This document shows positions 18,681 through 30,292 of a stretch of DNA of 64,000 nt, piece after piece. Both the position numbers and the translations under genes were made by a program. The stretch is from Rhynchopus euleeides (Eukaryota; Euglenozoa; Diplonemea; Diplonemida; Diplonemidae): assembly GCA_963210315.1 (NCBI GenBank), contig OY723252.1, forward strand, positions 1,054,001-1,118,000. The letters run 5' to 3'. The notes below the pieces were generated by a model. The model was not told the origin of the DNA and searched no databases. It saw nothing but the letters and a program-made list of their open reading frames with translations. Every line of letters begins with the position of its first letter. Position 1 is the stretch's first letter.

Positions 18681-21320
18681 TCACAGCAGGACGGAGCAGC
18701 GGGTCTCTGGAACGGTGTCCACGAGAGACAATCGAGACCACGACGCAAAGGGCCCCCCAAGTAGGCTGTGCGATGTGGCGCTGGTGTGTGTGGAGCACGG
18801 GCTGTGCATGGCGCTCCCAAGGAGCGGGACGATGGGTGTGGTCGGCAGAAGCGCATAGGAGCTGCCCGCCGTCTGCAGCAGGCCCGCCGCATCGATGGGC
18901 TGCTGCCGCTCGGCCTGCATCTCCAACCCAACCTCGGAACCACCTCCCACACCCTCCCCTGCCTGCGCCCCACACGCCTTCACCACCTCTGCCGCAACAT
19001 CCAGCACCGCTTTCGCCGCGAGCAGCACGCCCGACATCATCAGCAGGGCGGAGGACAGATCCGGCACCCAGCCTCGGCCCCCCTCCACACCCCCAGAGTA
19101 GTAGCCCGCCGCCCGCAGCAGCAGCGCCGTGCCCTGCAGCCACGCCACCACCATCTCTGCCGCGCTGTCCCGCAGGCGGAGGTGAGGCAGGAAGCAGGCG
19201 ACGGAGGCGCCGCTGCCGAGGAGGAGCAGCCCTGACACGAGGTGGATGTGCCCGCAGCCGTGCCCCGTCCGCACCGGCACCGCCTTGGCGAGCGACAGCG
19301 CGAGGCTCGACGCGAAGTCGGCTGCGACATACCACACGGCCCCCTCGCGGTAGGCGCGGGACACCGAGGCGTAGCGGTTGACCCACTGCATGCGGGGGTC
19401 CACATCCTCCCACTCGCCGGTGCCCAGCAGTGCGCGGGCCAGCCGCCCCCTGCCGGGGGCGGGCACGACACGCGCGTGGCGTGGCACGTCGTGGCGGGTG
19501 CGCGCCGTGGCCCACAGGGGGACGGCGCAGCAGACGAGCAGCACGGCAGAGCCGGCGGCCATGCCGCCTGCTGTGTCTGCGTCGAAGAGGAGCATGGCAC
19601 CGCCCAGCGTGAGGCCCTGGTAGAGGAGCTGGAAGGCGAGGAGGGGGACGGAGGGGAAGCGGAGCAGGCCCGCGATGTCGGTGTGGCGGGCGGTGGCGCG
19701 CGGCGTGGCCTGGGCGATGCGGACCAGGAGGCCGGCCAGGAGCAGCACAGCGGCGCATGCGGCGCTGTTCTCCGCGACGACGCCTGCGGCGGCGCTGCCC
19801 CACGGCGCCCAGCCCGTGGGGTGCAGTGCGAAGGGCAGGCGGGCCCCCCCCCTGCACTGCACCCCCGCCAGCACCAGGCGCATCGCGCTGCCCGACCCCG
19901 ACATGCTGACGGCAGACGCGACGGCTGCGGTGGCGGCTGCGGCTGTGGAGGCCTCCTGCTGCGATGCCGGGGCAGTGGCAGGTGTGGGCGTCGTGGACTG
20001 GCGTGGCGGTGCAGGGGGGGGCGATGGGGCTGGCGTCGGCGCTGCGGTCGGCCCTGAGGTGGCGGGTGCAGCGGTTGGGGGGAGGGGCAGGGGGGGTGCC
20101 GGTGTGGGGGCTGCCCCGGGGGCGGGTGTCGGGTCTGCTGCCGGGATGGGTGTTGGCGGTGCGGCGGTCGGCGCAGCTGCTGCTGATGGTGCGGCTGTCG
20201 GCACTGCTGTTGGCGCATCTGTCGCCGGCGCCATTGTCGGCACCACCGGTGCGGCTGTCACTGGAGCATCTGACGTCGGTGCCGCTTGGGGCGTAGCCGG
20301 GGCTGCCGTCCCCTCCTCCAGGACGAAGTCCGCCACACCGAAACCCTGCACCACCATCAGCCTCTCGGCACCCAATGCCATGGCGCCGCCGGCGCCGCTC
20401 AACGGGTAATCCGCCTGCCTCCTGGGCACGGCCTGCGTGTCGAACAGCAACACCAGCCCCGACACGTCCGACACCATCACATGCACCCCGCGCACCGCAA
20501 TGCTGCCGAGGGTGGAGCCGCACTCCTCCGTGTGCGCCAGGGTGAGGGCATCGGTCACCCCGGTGAAGGCATCGAACGACACCCACGACGTGCCGGACAC
20601 AGCGTACACCGTGTCGCTGGGCCCCACAGCGACGTGCTCAACATCTTGCACCACGTTGTTCGAGACCAGGAAGAAGAGCACCCCGGGAGCTACGATTTTG
20701 TGCATCTCCAACCCGCCACTCGACCCGATGAAAATCAGTTGCCTGTCCCTGTCGATGGCAATGCTGTGGCACGTGCCTGCCGTGGCGGATGTGCTTGAAT
20801 AGTAGTAGTACATCACCGAGTTGCTCTGGGTACTGTAGATGCTGATCTGCCACGAGAAAGTATTCTGCGGAAAGCAGAGGGCGTATATAAAGGTGCCGCT
20901 CTCAACCATGTCGACACAGTTTCCTGTGAGCATCGTCTCCGTCGACATCTGGGTCAGGCTCAGCGAGTTGGGGTTTCCCGCAGCCACTTTGTACAGAATG
21001 CCCTTCGAGCCCAACGCCCAGATTGCAGACTGCGTGCCCTCGGCAATCGCGAGCGCCTTTATCACGTCGCCCTGCGGGTTGAAGCGCTCCGGCACCTTGT
21101 CCCAATTCCCGGAGTTGAGGGAGAATCCTACGACGCCCTCTGCATCGCCTGTCGAAACATAGAGGTACGTCGCGCTGGCCAGACGCGTGTCCTGCACCAG
21201 CGACACCGCAGGTCCCCCGACATCTATTGCGTCTGTGTCAACGAGGGTCAGACTGGCATCGCTCACCGTAGAGGATACCAATAGTGTTAGCGCAAGCAGT
21301 AGCAGGTGTGTGACAGCCAT
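18681..21320 (-). CDS. Secreted-domain plus multi-pass membrane protein (H2 copy)
   Basis: The translation is identical to the H1 gene (signal peptide, beta-rich domain, Pro/Ala/Thr linker, membrane segments). Dosage is therefore raised to three genes in this window if all are expressed. The alternative upstream ATG is at 21404. Confidence 0.75.
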   Translation of the reverse strand: MAVTHLLLLALTLLVSSTVSDASLTLVDTDAIDVGGPAVSLVQDTRLASATYLYVSTGDAEGVVGFSLNSGNWDKVPERFNPQGDVIKALAIAEGTQSAIWALGSKGILYKVAAGNPNSLSLTQMSTETMLTGNCVDMVESGTFIYALCFPQNTFSWQISIYSTQSNSVMYYYYSSTSATAGTCHSIAIDRDRQLIFIGSSGGLEMHKIVAPGVLFFLVSNNVVQDVEHVAVGPSDTVYAVSGTSWVSFDAFTGVTDALTLAHTEECGSTLGSIAVRGVHVMVSDVSGLVLLFDTQAVPRRQADYPLSGAGGAMALGAERLMVVQGFGVADFVLEEGTAAPATPQAAPTSDAPVTAAPVVPTMAPATDAPTAVPTAAPSAAAAPTAAPPTPIPAADPTPAPGAAPTPAPPLPLPPTAAPATSGPTAAPTPAPSPPPAPPRQSTTPTPATAPASQQEASTAAAATAAVASAVSMSGSGSAMRLVLAGVQCRGGARLPFALHPTGWAPWGSAAAGVVAENSAACAAVLLLAGLLVRIAQATPRATARHTDIAGLLRFPSVPLLAFQLLYQGLTLGGAMLLFDADTAGGMAAGSAVLLVCCAVPLWATARTRHDVPRHARVVPAPGRGRLARALLGTGEWEDVDPRMQWVNRYASVSRAYREGAVWYVAADFASSLALSLAKAVPVRTGHGCGHIHLVSGLLLLGSGASVACFLPHLRLRDSAAEMVVAWLQGTALLLRAAGYYSGGVEGGRGWVPDLSSALLMMSGVLLAAKAVLDVAAEVVKACGAQAGEGVGGGSEVGLEMQAERQQPIDAAGLLQTAGSSYALLPTTPIVPLLGSAMHSPCSTHTSATSHSLLGGPFASWSRLSLVDTVPETRCSVLL

Positions 21321-21423
21321 GCACAGGCGTGTAATCACAGCCTGTTCGGTGTGTGTGTGTGTGTGGTGACCACGTTTTGTGTGGGGAGATCCTGCGCGGA
21401 TCATTGCCCACCCCCGCCCATTT

Positions 21424-21864
21424 CTACGTCACAGCGGAGGCCCCACTCGGGTTAGAGTGTGGGGCCAACTCAGTGCCACTCCGGGGAGGAGGGCGTGCAG
21501 CATAGCCGGCGTGGTGTGCTTGGCAGCAATGTGGTAGTGTTTTGCCATCGCTGTAGCAGTCACCGCATCGGTCCATGCTGTGGCGTTTGCAGAAGCCCAT
21601 AGTGACCGGGAGCCCGTCCCCCTCCTTGTGGTGGTTGCGGCAGCACACCTCCTCCGGGAGGCGCCGCTTCTGGCATGCCGAGCAACGGGGCTTCCAATGC
21701 AACTTGCAGGCAAGCACCTTTGCGTTCCTCCTGGCACCAGGGGGAGCAGTTTTTTTTTTTTCATGTCGCTCCCGTTGGTCACTTCGCTGCTTTGAGTCAG
21801 CCACGTGGCGGAAGCCGGACCGCAGGGAGGGGCGTTGCGCCCGTTGACGCCTCTCACTCCTCAT
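21424..21864 (-). CDS. Small protein with duplicated Cys/His module (H2 copy)
   Basis: Same 146-residue product as in H1. Its leader intron is at 21947-22040. Upstream it also runs into a retroelement (E2), so any native promoter beyond the junction is lost in this copy too. Confidence 0.6.
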   Translation of the reverse strand: MRSERRQRAQRPSLRSGFRHVADSKQRSDQRERHEKKKTAPPGARRNAKVLACKLHWKPRCSACQKRRLPEEVCCRNHHKEGDGLPVTMGFCKRHSMDRCGDCYSDGKTLPHCCQAHHAGYAARPPPRSGTELAPHSNPSGASAVT

Positions 21865-22752
21865 GTGCCTTGAGTAGCTGCCAGGTGGGTCTGCTTTGAG
21901 GCGGGGAATCGCGTCAGGCCAAACAGCCACTGCGAGGACGTCTCCCCTAAAAGAAAAGAAAGAATGTGGGAAGGGGACGGGGGTGGGATGGGTGGGCAGC
22001 GCAAGCCGGAAGGAGCGCCTCCCATGGGGCGGAAGCTCACCCGACAGCATAAAATGCTGCGAAAACAACAAAAAAAGGGAAAATAAACCACGCACACCAC
22101 AACGTTGCCTCACCATTGTGGAGATACAGCGCGCAGAGGGGGCAGACCCAGTGTGGCTCCATCCACTGGTCGGTCATCTTCTCGACCGTCTGATCCCCCG
22201 TGCCCTCCATGTAGGCCTTCAGGCAGCTCTTCGTCGTCCGCCTTCCACACATGCGACACACAGACGAGTGCGCGTCGGAGTGCAGCGCCCCGCACTCCGG
22301 AAACACGCAGTCGGGGGTGCCGTCCACCCCCGCTGCGTTTCCCGGAACAACCGGGGTCGGAACATCGATCCACGCCTGGTCGATGATCACGGTTGCGTTC
22401 CGGTCCGGCATTGTGTTGTTTGGTTGTTTGGGAGAGGTTGTGAGAGTTGTGGTGAAACGCACACACCTCGACCTGTGATGAGGTGAGATGTGGCTCTGCA
22501 ATTACGGCACTACGCGTGCCGTAAACTCGAATGACCTGCTTTCTCCGTGTTCCATTTCCTCCTTCATTGCATGAGGCTACAAAATGGAACACTATCGACA
22601 CATGTCACTCAACACGGGGGAATGGGGAGGGGAGAGGTTGTGGTGAAACGCACACACCCACCCCCCTAGGACCCCTAGGGACTGAGGAGCTCCGCTCATC
22701 AGCTAAGATGGCCCCGTGCCGCCAGCATGGCACACAGCTCCGTCTGGTCCCT

Positions 22753-24477
22753 TTACAGATCGATGACGACCTCGCCCCGCGCACCCCTCGTGAAGGGATC
22801 GGCCTTCTGCTCGTGGGTCGGCACCCACTCGGGCAACACCTGCAGCTGCGCCGCTGCAGCGACGTCGAACAGCACCTGCAGGCACCTATTGGCGACGTAA
22901 TTTCCAGAGTGCCCCTTCAGGATGCTCCGCACTACCGGGAGGTTGTCGACCTTCAGTCGCAGCTTGCACCGCCGGCGCCCCAGCCGGGAGGCCAACCGCA
23001 CCCCCAGTGCAGCGGCCCACATCTCCTTGATGTAAATGTGTGCTGACGCTTCGCCGGCCCCGAAGGCCCCCTGCGCCACCTCGCCGGTCTCCGCAAGCGC
23101 CGCCCACGCGCGTGATGACGCGTCTGTCCACACTGTGCACTCCTCGTCGTATGGAGCCTCCCGGTCCACCCACCGGTTCTCCGCGATCGCCTGCAGACAT
23201 ACGCGCGCGTCCCAGACCGCACTCGGCTGCATCCTGGTGGGCTCGTCCCACGCGTTGTTGTTCGTTGATACATGCCGCGCGATGCTGCGTATGGCCCCGA
23301 TGAGGTTTGGCGAGTAGCACAGATGACGGCTTCGTGTGTACGTCCACCACACGATGGCCCCCGTCACCTTGAAGAATGCCCGGGGTGTTGCCTCCCCGGA
23401 CAACACGTTCTGCACATGCACCGCCTCCAGCAGCTGCGCCACCCATTTCTCCGAGGAGCGGAACCTCTTCGTCGGCCCCCGCAGGTCGAACTCCAGCCCG
23501 AAGGCCGCAAACTGTCTCTGGGGTTGCCCCTCGGCCTCCTCGTGCAGCTCGACTCTCGCGTAGGCACACCTCTGCTTGAACTCGGTGTATCTCCTCGCCG
23601 CCTCCTCCTCGCTGCCCCCGAGGATGATGTAGTTGTCCACCCATGCGACGTTCCCCGGCCCTGCGAGAACCCTCGAGATGCGCTGCGCTATCGATGGGCT
23701 CCACGACCACCCCATGCACAGCACCTTCAGCCACAAGTCGAGTGTGCCGCCTCTGCCATCTCCCAGGCGCATGCCGAAGTACTTCCGGATCGGCTTCGCG
23801 AGGGGTATCTGGTAAAAAAATGATACTCCATCCGCGATCACGGCTGCATCTGCGTTCAGCACTGCGTCGATCACGTCCCTGATGCGCGGCAGCCGCATCT
23901 CAGGGGGGCGCCTCATCGCGGCGTTCAGCTTTCGTGCATCGACCACCAGCCGGAGATCCCCTGCCTTTTTTGCCACTGTGAAAGCCGGCATCGTCATCTG
24001 GGGGTCCCCCTGCATCGGCTCCACCACCTCCCATTCGAGCAGCTTGTCCGCGTGCTGCCGCATGTGCCGCGAGGTGCCCCTCGCCATCCTGCCGCCTGTC
24101 GGTTTCGTCAGCAGGCTCTCGAAGGCGTCGAGTGACGTGATGACGTCCAGCACATCTTCAAGCTCCCCGTGGAGGTCCAGGCTGCGGACCGCGTCGAGGG
24201 CCATCCTGTTGGATGATATGGGTGCCAGCACCCCCCCCTCACGTTCGGCTTCCGGTCGCACCTGCGCTCCCTCCACCTCCACGGAGAAGTCCCCGCCGTA
24301 CCCGATGTCCAGCCCAGCACTGCACGCCTCGTCCCCCTCGCCCTCGGGGTCGTATGCGTAGGCACACATCCTCAGGATACCCTCGAAGTTGCTCGGCTTG
24401 GCGAGGTGGGCGGCGCACGACGGGAACGCCCCAAGAGCCCTGGGGATGCGCCCCGCCGCTAGAGCTGGCGTGATGTA
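22753..24477 (-). CDS. E2 reverse transcriptase-RNase H region
   Basis: Same residues as the E1 region, with RT and RNase H-like motifs in the same order. No difference from E1 was seen in this part. Confidence 0.85.
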   Translation of the reverse strand, partial: YITPALAAGRIPRALGAFPSCAAHLAKPSNFEGILRMCAYAYDPEGEGDEACSAGLDIGYGGDFSVEVEGAQVRPEAEREGGVLAPISSNRMALDAVRSLDLHGELEDVLDVITSLDAFESLLTKPTGGRMARGTSRHMRQHADKLLEWEVVEPMQGDPQMTMPAFTVAKKAGDLRLVVDARKLNAAMRRPPEMRLPRIRDVIDAVLNADAAVIADGVSFFYQIPLAKPIRKYFGMRLGDGRGGTLDLWLKVLCMGWSWSPSIAQRISRVLAGPGNVAWVDNYIILGGSEEEAARRYTEFKQRCAYARVELHEEAEGQPQRQFAAFGLEFDLRGPTKRFRSSEKWVAQLLEAVHVQNVLSGEATPRAFFKVTGAIVWWTYTRSRHLCYSPNLIGAIRSIARHVSTNNNAWDEPTRMQPSAVWDARVCLQAIAENRWVDREAPYDEECTVWTDASSRAWAALAETGEVAQGAFGAGEASAHIYIKEMWAAALGVRLASRLGRRRCKLRLKVDNLPVVRSILKGHSGNYVANRCLQVLFDVAAAAQLQVLPEWVPTHEQKADPFTRGARGEVVIDL

Positions 24478-26516
24478 GTCGCGGTCTCCTCCACGAGACG
24501 AGTCGCGGCCAGTGGGGCGTACTGCAGCAGCCCCTCTGTCGTCCGGTGGCGGGTCAGCTTCTGCACCGCTCGCAACTCGAGCCCCTTGTGAATCAGGTGG
24601 TGCACTGCCCCCCTGCGTAGACTGTGTGGCGTCAGCGCGGGGTTCACCCGTTTTACCGCCCGGGACACCTTGCTGTACGACACGCCTTGAACCAGGCCGC
24701 CGTCCCGGTTCTTCCGCATCGTCTTCCCCAGCACACCGTTCAGCTGCGTAGGCAAACACACCCCTGTAGTCTGTCCCTTCGCGAACGGGTCGTTCTTGGT
24801 GCCCCTCCAGGTTATAGATACCACCCCGTCGTTCTTCACCCGCACCTCTCGGGTTGCAATACTCTTCACGTCCGAGCACCTTGCGGCCCCGTGCCACATC
24901 AGCCCCAGTGCCAGTCGCACCTCGGGGTCCCGCTCGTCCCGCATCGCCTGCTCCACTTCTGCCTTCGTCGCCGGCACCGCCTGTGTCCGGGGCACCTCCG
25001 CCCCCATGCGCCTCAGTCCCCGTCTGAACGCGTCGAGCTTGTGCGAGTGCACTGTGTCCTCCAGCATGTGGCGGTGCGCGGACGACACGGCGTAGCTGTA
25101 GGCCAGCCCCGAGGATGGCAGCACGTTGTCGACAGACATCTTCTTGGAGACCCACAAGATGATCGCCGTCCCCGTGTCGATGGGTCCCTCGGCGGCCTCC
25201 CAGGCCTGACGGAACTCCTGGAACCGCCGGTAGCACGACGCGATGTTGTCCCATGTGGAGTTCGCGAGTGCCCGGTCCAGAACGGCGTTGGCTGCAGACA
25301 CGACTTCCCCCCTCGTCCCGTCCGGGAGGGTTGCTGTCTCTGACATCCGCGGGCGTCCTCGAGTTGCTGGCCCCCTGCGCAGCCACCGCTGCAGCCCCGA
25401 CTCGATTGTGTGGCCTTCCGCTGTCGGGTCCCGCCCCTGGGATCCCGTCTGCTGCACTGCTGGGCCGGCCCGCTCTGTCGCCTGCTCTCTCCGAGCAGTG
25501 TTGGTGACCGGCCACGGCCTGTGTGGCGTCATCCCGTGATCTTGCTGCGCCATTTGCTCCCCCTGAGCACTGGGCTGTATTCTTACTAACCACGGTGTGC
25601 GTGGATTCTGCTCCCCCTGAGCTTGATGCACCGCTGGCTCCCCTTGAGCACTGGGCTGTGTGATTTGCGTTTTTACTAGCCACGGCGTGCGTGGATTCTG
25701 CTCCCCTTGAGCTTGCTTCGCCGCTGGCTCCCCTTGAGCACTGGGCTGTGTGATTTTCGTTTTTACTATCCACGGCGTGCGTGGTTTCTGCTCCCCTTGA
25801 GCTTGCTTCGCCGCTGGCTCCCCTTGAGCACTGGGCTGTGTGATTTTCGTTTTTACTATCCACGGCGTGCGTGGTTTCTGCTCCCCTTGAGCTTGCTTCG
25901 CCGCTGGCTCCCCTTGAGCACTGGGCTGTGTGATTTGCGTTTTTACTAGCCACGGCGTGCGTGGATTCTGCTCCCCTTGAGCTTGATGCGCCGCTGGCTC
26001 CCCTTGAGCACTGGGCTGTGTGATTTCCGTTTTTACTAGCCACGGCGTGCGTGGATTCTGCTCCCCTTGAGCTTGATGCGCCGCTGGCTCCCCTTGAGCA
26101 CTGGGCTGTGTGATTTCCGTTTTTACTAGCCACGGCGTGCGTGGATTCTGCTCCCCTTGAGCTTGATGCGCCGCTGGCTCCCCTTGAGCACTGGGCTGTG
26201 TGATTTCCGTTTTTACTAGCCACGGCGTGCGTGGATTCTGCTCCCCTTGAGCTTGCTTCGCCGCTGGCTCCCCTTGAGCACTGGGCTGTGTGATTTCCGT
26301 TTTTACTAGCCACGGCGTGCGTGGGTTCTGCTCCCCTTGAGCTTGATGCGCCGCTGGCTCCCCTTGAGCACTGGGCTGTGTGGTTTGCGCTTTTACTCGC
26401 CACGGCATGCGTGAATTCTGCTCCCCTTGAGCTTGTGGCACCGCTGGTTCCCCTTGAAGTGTGGACTGTGTGTGCAGTGGCGGTGTGTCTGAGGGAGGTG
26501 TCGCCGGCCCGCACAA
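24459..26516 (-). CDS. E2 tyrosine recombinase region, one repeat unit longer
   Basis: The frame codes for about 685 residues, 30 more than in E1. The added unit lies in the run of units ending T-E-I-T. The catalytic half is the same as in E1. Confidence 0.87.
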   Translation of the reverse strand: MCGPATPPSDTPPLHTQSTLQGEPAVPQAQGEQNSRMPWRVKAQTTQPSAQGEPAAHQAQGEQNPRTPWLVKTEITQPSAQGEPAAKQAQGEQNPRTPWLVKTEITQPSAQGEPAAHQAQGEQNPRTPWLVKTEITQPSAQGEPAAHQAQGEQNPRTPWLVKTEITQPSAQGEPAAHQAQGEQNPRTPWLVKTQITQPSAQGEPAAKQAQGEQKPRTPWIVKTKITQPSAQGEPAAKQAQGEQKPRTPWIVKTKITQPSAQGEPAAKQAQGEQNPRTPWLVKTQITQPSAQGEPAVHQAQGEQNPRTPWLVRIQPSAQGEQMAQQDHGMTPHRPWPVTNTARREQATERAGPAVQQTGSQGRDPTAEGHTIESGLQRWLRRGPATRGRPRMSETATLPDGTRGEVVSAANAVLDRALANSTWDNIASCYRRFQEFRQAWEAAEGPIDTGTAIILWVSKKMSVDNVLPSSGLAYSYAVSSAHRHMLEDTVHSHKLDAFRRGLRRMGAEVPRTQAVPATKAEVEQAMRDERDPEVRLALGLMWHGAARCSDVKSIATREVRVKNDGVVSITWRGTKNDPFAKGQTTGVCLPTQLNGVLGKTMRKNRDGGLVQGVSYSKVSRAVKRVNPALTPHSLRRGAVHHLIHKGLELRAVQKLTRHRTTEGLLQYAPLAATRLVEETATTSRQL

Positions 26517-26546
26517 CCCCGGCTCTCCCTGCGCAGGTGTGGCTTG

Positions 26547-27539
26547 TCACTTGCCCCACTTGGATCCCTTTCCCCCCTTACCTCCCTTCGGCACCACTGG
26601 CCTCTCTTCCTCCTCGTCCCACGCGCCCTCGGTGCGGCGCCGCTTGTTGTTGGCCTTCTCCTTCTCGCCCTCGCTCTGGGCTTGGCTCTGGAGCGACCTG
26701 AATAGTTGCTCCGTCAGCGCGCTTGCCGGCATGCCCTCCAGCCGCCGCTCCCAGTGCAGCTGCGCCGCGAGCCCGTACCACTCCCGGAGGCGCAGCCCCT
26801 CCAAGCGGACCAGGAGGTTGTGGGCAGCTTGCACTGCCTCAGGCTTCGTCGACACGATGGGGATCAGGATGTCCAACACGGAGAGCGCGACCCGAAGTTC
26901 GTGCTGGGGCCCGGTCGCTGCCGCAGCCGCATCGTCCGCCCCCTTCCCGAAACGATCACGCAGTGCCCTCATGGCCATTGCGTGCAGCGCTGGCGACTGC
27001 ATCCGGTGGCGCCATTGCTCCACCACCGTGATGCGGGTGCCGGTCAGCCCCTCGCGTTCCAGCTTCGCCTGCCGCTCCTTCCTCTGCATATCATCCAAGA
27101 CCTCCTCCAGAATTGCCTTGGTGTTTGGGTTATCCACACCCCTCATCAACTCCCAGAGGTCCCTCACCTTGGGCGTAGCGTCACTCATGTTGGCATCGGC
27201 GTCGCCCTCGTCCTCCTCCTTGAGGGTCCATGTTGCCTCACCATTGTGGAGATACAGCGCGCAGAGGGGGCAGACCCAGTGTGGCTCCATCCACTGGTCG
27301 GTCATCTTCTCGACCGTCTGATCCCCCGTGCCCTCCATGTAGGCCTTCAGGCAGCTCTTCGTCGTCCGCCTTCCACACATGCGACACACAGACGAGTGCG
27401 CGTCGGAGTGCAGCGCCCCGCACTCCGGAAACACGCAGTCGGGGGTGCCGTCCACCCCCGCTGCGTTTCCCGGAACAACCGGGGTCGGAACATCGATCCA
27501 CGCCTGGTCGATGATCACGGTTGCGTTCCGGTCCGGCAT
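26547..27539 (-). CDS. E2 gag-like protein with Cys-rich head
   Basis: Same 330-residue product as in E1, from the ATG at 27539. Its head lies in the upstream terminal repeat 27232-27709. Confidence 0.65.
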   Translation of the reverse strand: MPDRNATVIIDQAWIDVPTPVVPGNAAGVDGTPDCVFPECGALHSDAHSSVCRMCGRRTTKSCLKAYMEGTGDQTVEKMTDQWMEPHWVCPLCALYLHNGEATWTLKEEDEGDADANMSDATPKVRDLWELMRGVDNPNTKAILEEVLDDMQRKERQAKLEREGLTGTRITVVEQWRHRMQSPALHAMAMRALRDRFGKGADDAAAAATGPQHELRVALSVLDILIPIVSTKPEAVQAAHNLLVRLEGLRLREWYGLAAQLHWERRLEGMPASALTEQLFRSLQSQAQSEGEKEKANNKRRRTEGAWDEEEERPVVPKGGKGGKGSKWGK

Positions 27540-27709
27540 TGTGTTGTTTGGTTGTTTGGGAGAGGTTGTGAGAGTTGTGGTGAAACGCACACACCTCGAC
27601 CTGTGATGAGGTGAGATGTGGCTCTGCAATTACGGCACTACGCGTGCCGTAAACTCGAATGACCTGCTTTCTCCGTGTTCCATTTCCTCCTTCATTGCAT
27701 GAGGCTACA

Positions 27710-29673
27710 CAAAAAATATTGGCTTCAAAAAAAGAAATTCCTGGGTTTCTCGGCCACTTTTGAGGTAATTGCGCGACAGTCCTGAAGTTGGGAACCCCAA
27801 ATGTGGAAAAGCAACACCGAAAACTCGATTTTCGGGCCCCACACTGTAGACACAATGTGAATTTTCGGGGGTACCTGGGACCCCCCGTGTTTAAGTCCCC
27901 CCCCTGGAGGCGACTTTCGGCCAGGGGGGGGCTTAAACACGGGGGTGGCACGGTGGAGACCAAGAAGACCTCTTCCGCTTCCGTCGTATGGGGGTGATTC
28001 CGGTCCGGATGGACTTTTGGCACCCCACTTTTCGACTCTGACAGCACCTGGAGGGCACCAGGTGGCCTAGCGGCCACCTGATGACCCTCCAGACCAGCCC
28101 ACTCCCGTGTTTAGGTCCACCTGTGCTTAAGTCCCCCCTGGGGGGACTTTTACACGGGTGGTCCCAGGTACGAGCAGTGATCTCGTGCCAGGGCTGGCAT
28201 GGCCCGACCTCAACATTTTCCCATCACATGTTGTGGAGAGGACAGACTATCTTCAGTAGACTTTGGGTTTTTGAGTTCGGCCGGGTGAAAATGCGGCGCA
28301 GCGTGCGAAAACCCAACGCCACCATGAGAGGCAGGTGGATGAAGCTTGATGACTCAGTCGCGCCGAATCGTACCCAAGTGAAGGACTATCCCCTGGAATG
28401 CGACACAGCACCAACCGGTGTGAGACGTGCCTTCAAAATCCTGAAGGATGTTCACCGACCAATAAAGCGACCAGATGGCGGTCCCAAATTTGGGACCGAC
28501 CCATAAAGCGACCAGATGGTGGTCTCAAATTTGGGACCGACCGATAAAGCGACCAGATGGTGGTCCCAAATTTGGGACCGACCGAAAAATTGACCAGAGG
28601 GCGGTCCCAAATTTGGGACCGACCGAAAAATTGACCAGATGGCGGTCCCAAATTTGGGACCGACCGAAAAATTGGCCAGATGTCGGTCCCAAATTTGGGA
28701 CCGACCGAGAAAGCGACCAGATGGTGGTCCCAAATTTGGGACCGACCAATAAAGCGACCAGATGGCGGTCCCAAATTTGGGACCGACCAATAAAGCGACC
28801 AGATGGCGGTCCCAAATTTGGGACCGACGCATAAAGCGACCAGATGGTGGTCCCACAATTGGGACCGACCAAAAAAGCGACCAGATGGCGGTCCCAAAAT
28901 TGGGACCGACCGAGAAAGCGACCAGATGGCGGTCCCAAATTTGGGACCACCATCTGGTCGCTTTCTCGGTCGGTCCCAAATTTGGGACCGCCATCTGGTC
29001 AATTTTTCGGTCGGTCCCAAATTTGGGACCACCATCTGGTCGCTTTATGGGTCGGTCCCAAATTTGGGACCGCCATCTGGTCGCTTTGTTGGTCGGTCCC
29101 AAATTTGGGACCACCATCTGGTCGCTTTATTGGTCGGTCCCAAATTTGGGACCACCATCTGGTCGCTTTATCGGTCGGTCCCAAATTTGGGACCGCCATC
29201 TGGTCGCTTTGTTGGTCGGTCCCTAATTTGGGACCACCATCTGGTCCATTTTTCGGTGGGTCCCAAGTTTGGGATGAGGAACTCCGTGGGCACCATTGGT
29301 CGCCCTTCGGTCGCCACCTGTTCAGACCCCTTTTCAGGGGATTTGAGCCCCAGAGAGACCTCCTGGACCGGTTTTCTGGTGTTTTATGCTCTTCCCGACC
29401 CTGTCCTGGCCCACAATGTGGTCTGGAGCGAGGTTCTGCTGATTTCCGCCTGATGCGGACCCTCCTTTGGGGTCCTCCATTTATTTTGCGTCTGACCGTC
29501 GCCTTCCCCACCTAGTTCACGAGGGCAAGGTGAAAAACCGTTTTTTAACCCCAAAAATGGCATTTCCCGGGTGGCGACCTCTGGCGACCTCTGAAAAATG
29601 TGCCCAAAAAGTGATTTTTGGGACCTTGCGGACCTAGAAAACACAAAGGGAAAAAAAAATATTTTTTGTCACA
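27710..29673. mobile_element. Fold-back DNA element, left end truncated by E2 (H3 copy)
   Basis: Same truncated left end as the H2 copy, joined to E2. The right terminal repeat is at 29658-29673. The palindromic array is at 28452-29271. Confidence 0.65.
28452..29271. repeat. 41-bp palindromic satellite, inverted array (H3)
   Basis: Third copy of the inverted array, with the same unit order as the others. The lack of unit-number change in three copies of such an unstable structure supports a very recent amplification. Confidence 0.9.
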
Positions 29674-30292
29674 CCCCCCTCTTGGGGCGGTACGCCAGTC
29701 TAAACAGAGTAGTAATACGAAGCGGGAAGGCGGGATGGCCCGTCTGAAACAGTGATGTTTAACTTCTGATGAACCTCTGATAGAAGCAGCCTCAGACGAA
29801 CCAGTGAGGGGAAGGAAAGACGGGGGAGATGGCACAGGGCCTGGAGATGAAACGAAATGAGGTAAGCAAGGCAAGAAGAACGGTATGTGTGGAAGGCGTG
29901 CTGAGGGTTGAGGGGGGTGGGAGGGCGGTGGTGTGAGAGGCTTGCTCTCGAGCTCAAACCAACAGATGTTCACTACCGTGGCCTCCGGCGGCTGGGGGGC
30001 TCCGCCCCCCAGACCCCCCTGTGGCATGTGCCTGGTCTTGGAGCCAAGGCTGTGGCATATCGGTTCCAGCACCCTCGCGGGAGGCTCCCATATCAGGCGA
30101 GATCCTGTAAAACAAAACGCAAAACAAAGAGACCCCCAGCCCAACTGTGAATTGGTTGTGTGCAAATGCAGCAAAGGAACGTGTTTTCGCGCTGAAATAC
30201 CATGTTCTGGGCTAAAAAAAGGAACCAGCGCCGAAGGAAAAAAGTGGGAAAAAAGTTGGATGTAAACTCTCGTTTTTGACGATTTTCGGCTA

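Larger units (their letters stand above)
22104..27709 (-). mobile_element. E2: tyrosine-recombinase retrotransposon (second copy)
   Basis: This copy is 5606 bp, 90 bp longer than E1, with one more 30-residue unit in the recombinase region. It looks whole. Terminal 478-bp direct repeats are at 22104-22581 and 27232-27709. It lies exactly at the H2/H3 junction, in the same orientation and with the same edges as E1. It therefore spread with the host segment rather than by a second integration. Confidence 0.88.
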